DNA of 64,000 nt from Trematomus loennbergii (lineage: Eukaryota; Chordata; Actinopteri; Perciformes; Nototheniidae). Positions 1-10,421 of the stretch are shown here, one piece after another (positions within the stretch are counted from its first letter, which is position 1; each line of letters begins with the position of its first letter). The notes beneath the pieces were generated by a model that did not search any database, was not told the DNA's origin, and was given only the letters and a program-made list of their open reading frames with translations. The DNA lies in NCBI GenBank assembly GCA_012861695.1, contig JAAOOA010000127.1, positions 19,304,255 through 19,368,254 on the forward strand, read 5' to 3'. The translations under genes were made by a program, and so were the position numbers.

Positions 1-1742
1 ACTGCACGATCATGACCCAGGTAGAGAACTTGCGTCATTGACAGTCAAATAGGAAGTGTTTAGTAATATATGTTAATAAAGGGCTCTTTCTGTCTCTCCA
101 GGCTGGGTCAAAGCTGTACGCAAGTCTAACAAAAAAGTCAGGATGGGTAAGTAGATGTCCTCTCCACTGCCCACAATTCAGATCTGTGAATGTGTGCAAG
201 TAGTGTCGGATGAGAATCTATTGTTGGTTTTATTTGCTTAAATTTGTTTACCCTCAGTGCCTCGGCTGTTATTTGATGGCTGGTCTTACCAGGACTACAT
301 GAGTGTGCTGGCGAGTGAAGATGAAATTGAAGAGCTGGGAAGTGAGCTGGTGGATGTTGCAAAGGTAAAAAATTGGTTTGTTTAGCTTTAACTCTCTTGC
401 GAAAGTGTTTTTTGTCCTGTGTCTAATGAAGCTGTGTTTTGCAGACTGAAGGTTTCGATGGTTTCACCTTGGAGGTGTGGAGCCAGCTGGGCGGAGACAA
501 AAGAAAGTGAGTTATCCTATTGACCCTTCTTTATTATTACTATTCTTTTGTCTGACGCTTCAAGAAGGCAATACAAATAATCAAACATGTAAAATAATCT
601 TCATACAGGGAGCTTGTACATATGGTGAAACACATATGTGAGACTCTGAAGGCTAAACGATTAGACTGCATTCTTGTCATCCCTCCTGCTGTGACCAGGT
701 GAGTAGAATCATTTTCTTTCAGTGACAATAAATCAGAATAAATTGGTGCTGACTCCCCCTTTTGCTTCTTTTCCTTCCTGTCGTTATCAGTACGGGGCAG
801 CCGGGGCTGTTTGGCAGGGAGGAGTTTGAGCAGTTGGCCCCTGTCGTGGATGGATTCAGCCTCATGACGTACGACTACTCCAGCGGTGCCAGGTGAGAGA
901 GCCAGTGATGCAGAAGGAGATGCACAGTATTAATGCTGACAATGTTCTGAGTTGCTATGGGTTTGTTTTTGTTCAATAGAGCGGGCCCGAGCTCCCCCCT
1001 GCCCTGGATGAGAGACTGTGTTCTCCAGCTAGCTCCCAACACTCAGTGGAGGCAAAAGATCCTGCTTGGACTCAATATGTATGGCCTTGATTTTGCAAGC
1101 CAGGGAACGGAGCCACTCCTGGGAGGAAGGTGAGCTAATACTGTGACTACTACTGGAATACTTCAGTTATATTTTAGCGTAATTCTTTTTTTACACACTT
1201 TTTTTCCAAACCTTGGGTTACAGTTTTGTGTCATTCAGTAACAAGAAGCTAAGAAGTCTATAGGTAAAAGGCTGTGAAAATAATTTAATGATCTATTTAT
1301 GATCTAACTTGTCTCTGGTTTCCTGCAGGTACATCGAGATTTTGCGAGAAAATAGGCCAAAACTTCTGTGGGACGAACAGTCTGCAGAGCATTACTTCAA
1401 TTATAAGAGGTAATTAATTCATTTATCTTAAAGTAAACAATTAACAAATAAAATCTCCAGACACAATCTTCTAACACAATTTGTGACGTTAATTGATAGG
1501 AACAACGCAGTTAAGCATGTGGTGTACTATCCCTCATTGAAGGTAAGTCTTTTGCACATTTTTAGATCATTAAAATAACTTTTTTAACCAAAGTGTTATT
1601 ATTGTGTTTACTGCTACTTTAACATAATTTACTTATTTTACAGTCACTATACCTGAGGATCTCTTTAGCTACTGAACTGGGAACAGGAGTTTCCTTATGG
1701 GAATTAGGACAAGGACTGGACTATTTCTATGATCTCCTATGA
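1..1742 (+). CDS. chid1: CHID1, chitinase domain-containing protein 1 (3' part, 5' end outside window)
   Basis: Ten exon pieces can be joined in phase: 1-20, 102-146, 258-364, 445-506, 609-698, 791-892, 980-1129, 1329-1409, 1500-1542 and 1644-1742, ending in TGA. They give about 265 C-terminal residues of a glycoside hydrolase family 18 fold. Recognisable stretches are [46 protein letters not shown] and the end [13 protein letters not shown], all typical of CHID1 (stabilin-1-interacting chitinase-like protein). The family is secreted or lysosomal and binds sugars. The strand-4 motif reads DGFTLEVW rather than the DxxDxDxE of active chitinases, so a lectin-like role is more likely than hydrolysis. 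The signal peptide and N-terminal third lie off the left edge. It is convergent with GATD1. I saw no clear AATAAA in the 3' flank. Confidence 0.95.
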
Positions 1743-2266
1743 GAGTTGGCTCCAGTAGTGACACCTGTGGACTTTGGAGCATCAGCACATGGGATTTTCT
1801 CTTTTTTCCTTGAACAGGGAAGCATCAAAAGATCAAGCTCTGTATGCAGGAATTATACTTTTGTGTGTTTTGTTACGGAGTTAGAAATCTGAAAGAATGT
1901 ATTTAAATACAATTCAGCTTATTGGACCAGAAAATGTTGAAATGTTCTCTACATGAGAAAAACAGTAATCTGTTAATTCGTAAGGTACTACCAGCAGACA
2001 CAAGGTACTTCAGTATGTTTTATTCCATTTCATTGGTAGAATTGTGGTGACAAGTTTTAACTTGTACAGTTCAGTCAGAGTGCAGTGACACAACAGAGTG
2101 CATGATCATCAATAGGTAAAACTTTTAAATGAAGGGTACATTCTTCTTTTGTTCGCGAGCAGCAGACATCTGCAGCCTCTCTTCAGTCCAGATCCAGAAA
2201 TATTCTGCTGCTCACATTTCTGCTTTCAGTCGCAGCTTTGCTTGCTGTGAAGATGCTTTAAACATA

Positions 2267-2306
2267 CTCAAAACTGCTTCTGCTTTCTCAAAACTGCTTC
2301 TGCTTT
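2267..2306. repeat. 20-bp unit in perfect tandem duplicate
   Basis: CTCAAAACTGCTTCTGCTTT occurs twice back to back at 2267-2286 and 2287-2306, between the CHID1 stop codon and the GATD1 polyadenylation site. The rest of 1743-2531 holds the two convergent 3' UTRs and shows no further gene. Confidence 0.9.
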
Positions 2307-2463
2307 CTCTCATTTTTTAAAATTATAAATCAAGACATTTGATTGTGTGGCTTTTATCAGTTTATAATTACAACATTGGAAAGTTATGAAGTTGTATTTA
2401 CAGTGGTGCCAAACATCTGTTCTGAACCAATGTCTTCCAATATTTGTCTGAGATGAATGTTTG

Positions 2464-2469
2464 TTTATT
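2464..2469 (-). terminator. Probable polyadenylation signal of GATD1
   Basis: AATAAA on the minus strand, about 63 nt downstream of the GATD1 stop codon. Confidence 0.55.
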
Positions 2470-2531
2470 TACATGAATACAAATGTGAAACAACTGAGTT
2501 GATGGATTTGAGTGCTCCTGATTTTTTTTTT

Positions 2532-4318
2532 TCACTTGGCATTTGAAAGCAGGATTAGATTATTTACAGCAAGTGATGTTGACTGCATATTCTGACCAGT
2601 TATTAGGTGTCTGTCTATGACTACATGCACGGCATCTTCTTGACTTGCTGTAAAACAAAGATATAAACAGGAGAGAGTTTTAGAAATCCTTATTATTTAC
2701 TCTACCTACTTAATGTCCATGCTCTGCAGTTCAGCTCACCTGTGTACGATCCACCACTGTCTTTCACAAAGTCTTCCACGACCAAGGGCAGGTTGGCAAA
2801 GTCAGGCCTCCGCACCAGTTCAAACACTGAGGGCTTTCAGCAGAAATAGAAACTATGATTAAATATATTACACTTGAATTTTTTCTTTACAGGGTTCGGA
2901 AAGCTTAAATCCCTTTAGTTCAATTCGATTCGGAATAACATTTAGCATCATCTTCACAATAACACAAATTAAAAAAGAAATCCAAAATGTTCAATAAAAT
3001 GTCATTGCAATATTTTTTTATTTTTGCAGCACAAAAACATACAATCATTTTCACCATGTGATGATGCAGCACCTGTTTCGAGAACTCTGCAAGTTTACAT
3101 ATTCATATAAAGAAGCACAAATGTTGTAGCATGACATGTTTAAATTGATATGCTTTACCTTACATTGCACGTACACATTTTTCGCATACAATTTGACCTC
3201 CTTATGTTGTTGCTGAAAGGATATATCACAGCCCTTGATACTACCTTCATGTTTAATTGAGGAAGACTTACCCCTGTTAAGCTGTATCCACTGAAGATCC
3301 ACCTCTGTCCCTCTGTGGCACAACACAGCGCGGACACTCCTTGTCCCACAGCACAAACAGGTTCTGCACACAGAAAAAAAACAAGGCTCTATACACACCA
3401 GGTTTATACTTTAAATACTGACAGTTTTTTAAGGTTAGCCTCACACTCACTTTGTTGGGAGATGAAGTGTGTGAGGATGCGGTGCAGAGACCCGCTGTGT
3501 GCCAGGTCGTTCAGCGCCCCGGGGCAGTCTGGGAGGAGCAGCGCCTGGTATCGAGCACCTGGAGAGGGTCATCATGACATGACTGAGCAAAGTCTAACCA
3601 CCAGAGCACATGAAAACAGCCAATTTACCATGAAATAATTTTCCTCACCATCTATGGATTCAAGTTTGGCTGGTGTTGCGTAGGGTTTCACGTTGAAGTC
3701 CTGCACCCATCTAGCAGTGCTTTCATCCACTCCAACAAAGTCTATTGGCTTTCCCTGCAATAAAAACAATTGTCTGATTGGACAATTCAACCAGAAACAT
3801 TGCTACAAATAAGGCGTTGCTCTTCTACCTTCTTACGGTTTATGTACATATTATTACATTTTTGGTTTAAAACAGAGTTTCCTTTCTGTCTCCACGTGTA
3901 TCATACAATACTTCAGTATATGCATTTAGTGACTATCCACTAAAGCAGGTACAACAGTATTACCCCAGGTGTGGCTGTCTGGAGGTTGAACACGGAGGAA
4001 CAGAGGCTGAAGGACTGATGGAAAGAAGCTGCTGAAACCCCTGGAAGATCAAAACACACCAAACATCAGAGCTCATCACAGAAAACTTAGCCTTACTGTT
4101 ATGCAAAAAGATAGCTAGAAAAATATGTTTTACTTCAGTTAACTTGTTATTAAAGTTAATAAATAACGCCAGCTGAGCTCTAATTGATAGAAAACTCTGT
4201 AGTAAACTCACTTTGTGTTATTATCTCTGTTAACGTCACATTACACATCAGCCGGTAGCACTGACTCACCTTGAGGAGACGCACTCGCCACAATCAGACA
4301 AGTTGGTTTTGCAGACAT
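2532..4318 (-). CDS. gatd1: GATD1, glutamine amidotransferase-like class 1 domain protein (complete)
   Basis: Seven exons join in phase: 4318-4270, 4040-3964, 3754-3649, 3558-3451, 3363-3272, 2833-2740 and 2647-2532. They total 642 nt, a 213-residue protein close to the human length of about 220. The start gives [12 protein letters not shown]. Conserved blocks are [68 protein letters not shown] and [13 protein letters not shown]. This is the DJ-1/PfpI-like class I amidotransferase fold. The segment at the usual nucleophile elbow reads AVGQG with no Cys at its centre, so classical glutaminase activity is doubtful; this is inferred from the motif. Human PDDC1 is the same gene. The frame is intact throughout. 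The stop codon faces that of CHID1, and the start is about 630 nt from the tetraspanin stop. Confidence 0.95.
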
Positions 4319-4949
4319 TTCAATTGTTTTTGTGTTAATTCCACATTAAATATTGTTTAAGGAAATGAATAACAATGTAATTGTGAGCGAATTCAAGCAA
4401 GAAAATCCGCGAGAGGAGGAAGTACTGTCAGCTGACAACAACATCCGCTGCAGGATTCAGAATAAAAGTTCACTGTCACAAAATGACAATGTTCAAATGG
4501 CAAGCATTTTATTTGCATTTTAACAAACAAAAAATATCTTTGATTTATATATTATTTATTAAAATGTTGGTAAACACGATATGATAAAAAACAAGATAAT
4601 CAACAAGACTATCTCTGATTGTTAAATGAAACAACACGCTGCTTATATTTCTATGCTCTTTAAAAGTTTTAAAACGTGTGTTTTTGGTTACATGTTTATC
4701 CACACATTATATTTTTTGATAAAAAGTAGAATGTATTTAGAGCATGCAATGGCATTTAGCATAAAAAGGACATCGCTGCCCAGCAGCATTACATCATCAT
4801 CTTTAGTGTTTGTAGCTGTTTTGGCAATAATCATGGTATACTTTGAATTGGCAACTTCACAGCATCCACAACTCAGTTAATAACGGGGAATTAAAATACT
4901 TAAACATTTTACAATTTACACAATCTGCATTATTAAAGAAAGTCAAAAA
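4319..4949. other. GATD1 5' flank and tetraspanin 3' UTR
   Basis: No conserved reading frame is visible. The right part should be the 3' UTR of the minus-strand tetraspanin, with minus-strand AATAAA at 4508-4513 and 4555-4560. The left part, about 4319-4480, should hold the GATD1 promoter. No CpG-rich block or TATA box stands out. Confidence 0.5.
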
Positions 4950-7900
4950 TCAGTACGGATCCTCTTTCAAATTTTGATAGAGGCAGCAAGTAAACATCAT
5001 CCCCACAAGCTGAAAGAGAAAAGAAAAGAGGAAATGGTTAATTCCCCACAGCACAAAGTAAACCATTGTTCATTGTTTAGCATTTAACATTACAAAATAA
5101 GTTAATGTTAAGTTATATTTTGCTCTTTACCTGTAAAATGCAATCCCAATGCCCACTGCACCAAGAATATACAACTGACTCAGGATGAACTCCTCTAGTT
5201 TCATAATGCAGCCTCCCTGGAAGCATGAGAGAGGAAATCAATTAATACATAGTTTTAACTTCACATTAATCCAAATCCCAGGGTTCATACACTTTTTCAC
5301 CAATGATTTTCAATGACTTTTCCATGACTTCTCCATGACCTTTACCTAATTTTCCATGACCAAAAACATTACTCTTTCTCAGCGGTACCACTGAACATTG
5401 TTTATTTTAACATGGAACAGGAAAATAAGGTCTGCATATGAAACATGTTGTGCCTATCTAAAACAAATCCAATAGTAGGCTTACTAGCTTCTTCACGCTA
5501 AAGCAACTAAAATCTCTCACCAGCAAAATACCTCGACAGTTAAATGCCATTTTACGTTTCATTACTATACGATACAGTATGTATTATCATTATAGTATTA
5601 CTATTTTGGCGATTAGATAAAATATAAATTATATTTGATGCAACTTTAGTTAAATTTCCATGACTTTTCCAAAACTTTGGGAAAAATATTGTTTTCCATA
5701 ACTTTTCCAGGGCCTGAAATCCACTCAGACCGCTCTCCCTACCTCCACCTTGTAGATGTTGGAGGGATGGTCCCTGAGGCCACAGAGGTCATCAGGACTC
5801 TTACAGCAGCTGTCAGGAACGAGACGCTTGTTGTGTGGTTCCTGGATCCACGCACAGTCTCTCCAGTCTGAGGAGTTGTAACTGCCACAACACTTAAACT
5901 GAGAGGGAGCCGGTGCAGAGAGGGACAGAAGAAAGAATAAAGGTGTCAATTATCCTCACAAAGAAAATAAACATAAGCCTTCGTCACGGCCGTGTCATCA
6001 AATGCTTGTGTACTTTATATATAATTGTGCCTGCATTAAATAGATGAGAGAAAAAGAGGAGACAACGTTGACTAACATGAATTGTATTCACATCGCTATC
6101 CACAATTTAAAGTTGTTGATGTGGTCTTACTTTTTTGTCAGTCTGGCACTTAAATCATCTGTGATTTAAACATAAAGTGTAATTTACACACCTCCTGCTG
6201 GAGTTTATCCACAGCCTGCGTGACGCCATTCTCGCCCGGCTGCTTGTATTTCTGCTGCATGGTCACCTTCAGGTTCTGTCTGAGCTCCTCATCCAGCTGA
6301 GAGTAAGAAATCACAACTTTAGTGGTTACTCAAAAAAAGATATCTGCTATCTGAAAATGTCATCCCTTTAATTAAAATAACCCATGTCAAGTTTCTTTCC
6401 TCCCTTGTAACATTCCTCTTTACCTGTTCAATGGACTCACAATACTCAAAATATATGAGCAATGTCTAGCTCTACGTGAACATTTACCAAATGGAAAACA
6501 ATACAAATTTGCAAATAACTTGTGTGTTTCTCGACTGAATAAGTGCAAACAATCCATTTTATATCAACCTGTCAGAGAAACAGGTTGATATAAAATGGAG
6601 ACAGGTGGCAGCAGATTACCTGGTAGCAGAAAGGGAAACACTGGAGCAAGAAAAGGGAGGAAGAGAGAGATGTGAGAAGGATGGAAAAACAGGACAAATG
6701 AAAAACATGCACAGAGAGGCATGCAGAGAAGATTTCACAACAGAGTGCAGACATGCAGGTGTTTCTTCAGTGGTAAAACCATTTGAATAGAATTGACGAA
6801 GAAAAAATGAATAGTTTTCAAAACATTAAGGGATTATGGAAGAACCAAAATATACAGAAAGAAAAGGAATTGTCTTTTTCATTTGCTGCAGTCCAATCTC
6901 ATATAAATGGTGTCTAGTGAACAACAATACAATCATCTGGTACACACTGTTCAAGACCTTATAAAGACATAATTAGGTTGAAAATGACTTTATGTTGGAC
7001 TATCAGTCAGTATACTATGTAAAATACTTTCCTCTTGGTAGGTTATGTAAGCCAGCACGCCAGCAATGATTTCCAGCAGGAAAATACAGATCAACAAGAC
7101 CAAATACTGAAGGGGATGGACGAGAAATAAACATGAACAGAGCTATAAATGAACTTCAATGAAACATATCAATTCAAGCATTACAAGACAGTGCATTTCT
7201 GTGCTAACATACGACATTTTATATAATTTTAGACATGGCAATAGCTTTAAAAGTACCTGTTCATGACTTAAAAACAAAATAAAAGTTTTACTCCAGTGAA
7301 TTACTGATTCAAATGGGGGGTAGGAAGTTACTCATTATTACAGTTGTGGTAAATATGGAACTAGACATAGCGTCATAGAGCTTGTGCAGTTTTACTTCTG
7401 TATAATACCCTCTCACTAGTGTCTGTCTGTCTCCCTCACACACTCTTCAGTCCTGCGATGCCGTTCATTCCTCTGGCATGAGCCGCACTCTAAATCTAAA
7501 CTCTTAAAGACACACTCTGCGTGACTTGTCTGTTGTATCTGACAGCCCTGCCGGACATAATGACCCACACTGAAGGCAGGCAGACGAGACAGAAGGTCAC
7601 CAGGGATTAACTTTCAACACACGACGACTCGGACAGGTTGTGTGTATAAACAGGAAGCTTGAAGGGGCTATCCTTGGTTTTTGATTCAACATAATTAAAG
7701 GAACACTACACCCCAAAAACGATCATGTGTATATAACTTCCTTAGATTCTTATATCAAACTTTATATTTCTCGCATACATCTACTGTGAACGATGAAACA
7801 AAAACAAAGGAATTTTAGATTTAGAACAAAAGGAAAACTATATCAAAACATCTAAATAATCCATGTCTTATTTATCCAGTTGTATGCTCAATACTTCCCA

Positions 7901-9016
7901 AACACATGCATTTTGGCTCAAACTCAGTGCTATTGCTTCAACAGTACAGCGACAGACAAGTAGCACATCAGTGAAAGAGCACATTTTAGAGTTCATTATA
8001 GTAAATAAAAGAGTTTCTATGTGGTTGGAAATTATTGAGCATACGACTAGAGGAATAAAGTGATATTATATTACACAAGTTGAAAGAGTGCTTGTAAACT
8101 TAAATTCATCAGGAATTCTCTCAATTTTTTGTTTCCTCTTTCCCCATGGAGGGATTTGTAGACAAACAATTATTTTGGGGGTGACATATTCTTTTAAAAA
8201 TAGGTTATTGCTTTAGGGGACTGAAGAAAAATCTAACTATATTAATATTTAAATGTAATTTAATTTCTCGGCCCCTGGGCACTGCTTTGCGTCTGCTCCA
8301 TCTTACCACAATCAAGAGAGCCCTCATCTCCTTCAGAGTGGCACAGCATCCGATGATCCCGGTCACTATCACAATGACCCCGGCAGCTATCAGGATGTAA
8401 GCTGAGGCCGAGTAGAAGCTGGAGTTCAGTAGACTGATGTAGTCGCTCTTTTCCACCAGAGTCCACACTCCCACTGCCAGCACAGCCGCCTCCTGCCAGC
8501 TGAAGGAACGCACCGTTATCAGAACAACTCAAACCAGATGCTCTTATGAAGAATGCTCCACATAATGTTTTTAAAGAGCTCCTAAAATGTGACAGTGATG
8601 CAAAAGGACAACGCCTTCTTCTTTCCCTGCCAGCCTCAAGAAACTTTCAGCTAAATTAGTTTTTATTAGCTGATGGGTAGGTTTTTTTGTATAATTGTAT
8701 TTATTGAAACTATGTGGGGCATTATACACATTTTCATTGAATATAAGGAAGTTGTTTCTCCAACAATAGAAATGAAAGCAAGCTGTGATATGACACAGTG
8801 TTGTAAGAGGAACCTCTATGTTAGTCTCTGAGGCATATGGCTATTATAGGTAAACGTTTATTATTACAACTAATGGTATTCATATTTATCCAGTATCCAA
8901 AGGAGCTCTAACATAGAGTTTTGTTGACTTACCCAAAACAGAATGTTAAAGAGAAAAAGTAAATACTTCAGACAAATTGCCCCACAGCTGAGTCTGTTTC
9001 CACCTTGAGCTTCCAT
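4950..9016 (-). CDS. cd151: CD151-type tetraspanin with two coding indels and one non-canonical splice donor
   Basis: Coding exons are 9016-8933, 8499-8307, 7106-7032, 6296-6192, 5898-5743, 5216-5131 and 5009-4950, together about 252 residues; human CD151 has 253. The protein has four membrane segments and a large loop with CCG ([15 protein letters not shown]), PDSCC and a last GGC. Matches include [41 protein letters not shown] and FTCCLY. CD151 organises laminin-binding integrins in membrane microdomains. Three oddities are present. The exon at 8499-8307 is 193 nt where 192 keeps frame. The exon at 5216-5131 is 86 nt where 87 keeps frame. The intron after 7032 starts GAAAGT instead of GTAAGT. 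The integrin-contact motif QRD of human CD151 reads LRD here. Assembly error or pseudogenisation are both possible. Assignment to CD151 rather than a close paralogue rests on sequence plus the neighbours CHID1, GATD1 and CRACR2B. Confidence 0.85.
5279..5720. repeat. Dispersed repeat rich in TTCCATGACTTTTCC, inside a tetraspanin intron
   Basis: The motif TTCCATGACTTTTCC and close variants recur at both ends (about 5317-5360 and 5656-5710), around an AT-rich core. This pattern is common in fish DNA-transposon remnants, probably hAT-like. It ends about 23 nt from the exon at 5743-5898 and seems to have expanded the intron from that side. I could not define a target duplication. Confidence 0.5.
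6553..6599. repeat. Perfect 20-bp inverted repeat with 7-nt loop
   Basis: TCCATTTTATATCAACCTGT at 6553-6572 is exactly complementary to 6580-6599, separated by CAGAGAA. It lies in the intron between tetraspanin exons 6296-6192 and 7106-7032. The stem is too short and too perfect for a typical microRNA precursor. Confidence 0.95.
7695..8196. mobile_element. MITE-like element with imperfect terminal inverted repeats
   Basis: The left end TTAAAGGAACACTACACCCC and the reverse complement of the right end TAAAAGAATATGTCACCCCC are related inverted termini about 500 bp apart. The accompanying CCCCAAAA / TTTTGGGG blocks match a repeat type very common in teleost introns. It lies in a tetraspanin intron and encodes nothing recognisable. 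Confidence 0.6.
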
Positions 9017-10217
9017 TCTGAAATAGAAAATATACATGTTAGTACACTTTATGTTGATGTGCATTACCAAATGAAAAACTTTCAGGAGAAGATTGAAAAA
9101 CATAGACATAATGAACACAAGCAGAGAGCTAGTCGACTCTTTTACTATCTTTGTACTCGTAGGACCGCAAACTAAATCCTATTAGGGCCATATCTGATTG
9201 AGACTGGTCACCATAAACATTTAGGAATTTCCTCTTTCAGTCTGATTTACATGCTTCACTACAGCACACATATCATATTCGGACTAGTATTTAACGTTTT
9301 GTATGTGTTAGTTTTGAGTATAATCTAATAGTTTGCCAAAAATGAAATGTGGTGCATTTTGAAAGTTGGTCAAACAGAGTCATGGAAACATGTCCAAGAT
9401 GAAATCAAATATGTTATGGGGAAAACATACTTAACTTGTGTCACATGTCATCAAGCAGACAGATATATATATGTGCCCATCCCAGCCATTTAACTTGATA
9501 CATATTGTAAGTCGCTTTGGATAAAAGCGTCAGCCAAATGAAATGTAATATTCTCACACTCCAGTGATACACTGTTGACTTTGAACTCTTTATGAGTTAG
9601 TCTGTCTCTATCCTAACCTGAAATAAACTTTACACTACTTCTATTTTAAGTTGTGTCTCTGAGCATCATGCAGTGTGAGAATAAACACACACACACAAAA
9701 CAAAGACAATCTCCAGAGAGTCAAGTGACACTAACACCTGAAAAATGCTGTCTTTCTATTCACAAGACAAAGTATTCCATGTGAAAATGTGACTGTCAGG
9801 CAGCTCCTAATGGTCATAACATAAAAGTTATTTTTAACTCATTGTGTCATGGAAAAACTGCTCTCTCTTTCCGTTGAGACTAAATACTCCTACCTGATTT
9901 TAGATGGAGGGCCCTGAGAGTGTCGATTATCGAGGCAACGTCTTCCCAGATCCCACCAACCCCAGTGTTGATGTGCTGTGTCTATGAAGGTTAACGGCAA
10001 CAGCGTCGGTTCTCAGTTGACACTCAGACCAGAGCCTCCTACTCAGGCGTCTGAGTCCGCTTTTGGCTCAGCAGGCAGCTCACCCCTCCACCAGCTTTAT
10101 GGAGAACATGGCTGCCCCAGCTGGATTCTCACGCATATGAGATCTAATACAATTGTGCAGCTTGGAAGATGTTCTTAAAAAATGACTGAGACAACAAAGG
10201 AGTTATCAAAAATGTGT
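9017..10217. other. Tetraspanin 5' UTR/promoter region and intergenic DNA
   Basis: A splice donor in minus orientation near 9893 (AAAATCAG then GTAGGAG) suggests a noncoding first exon upstream of it, spliced to the acceptor at 9018-9020 just before the tetraspanin start codon. No other coding signal is visible. Confidence 0.45.
9507..9549 (+). repeat. Short teleost repeat tail
   Basis: The block GTAAGTCGCTTTGGATAAAA followed by an AAATG-rich tail is a widespread 3' tail of fish short interspersed repeats. Only about 43 nt remain. Confidence 0.55.
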
Positions 10218-10223
10218 TTTATT
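10218..10223 (-). terminator. Probable polyadenylation signal of the CRACR2B-type gene
   Basis: Minus-strand AATAAA about 200 nt downstream of the stop codon at 10422. Confidence 0.6.
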
Positions 10224-10421
10224 GGATGGATTATAAATAACTGTTACAGATACTGTAATGTAAATTTGTTCATAGATAATATCACTGTTTGATTCTTTGG
10301 TTTTACACGCTCGAAAAAAAAAATAAACTAAACTAAACTAAAACTAAGTGACCACAGAACTTGGGAACCTGGGAGTTTTAGTTAGAAGTCTTTATTTTTT
10401 AAAACTTTTGTCGTCCGTTTA

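Noticed and set aside
8260..8532. 90-codon minus-strand frame [11 protein letters not shown]...
   Set aside because: It is the out-of-frame reading of the tetraspanin exon caused by the +1 indel.
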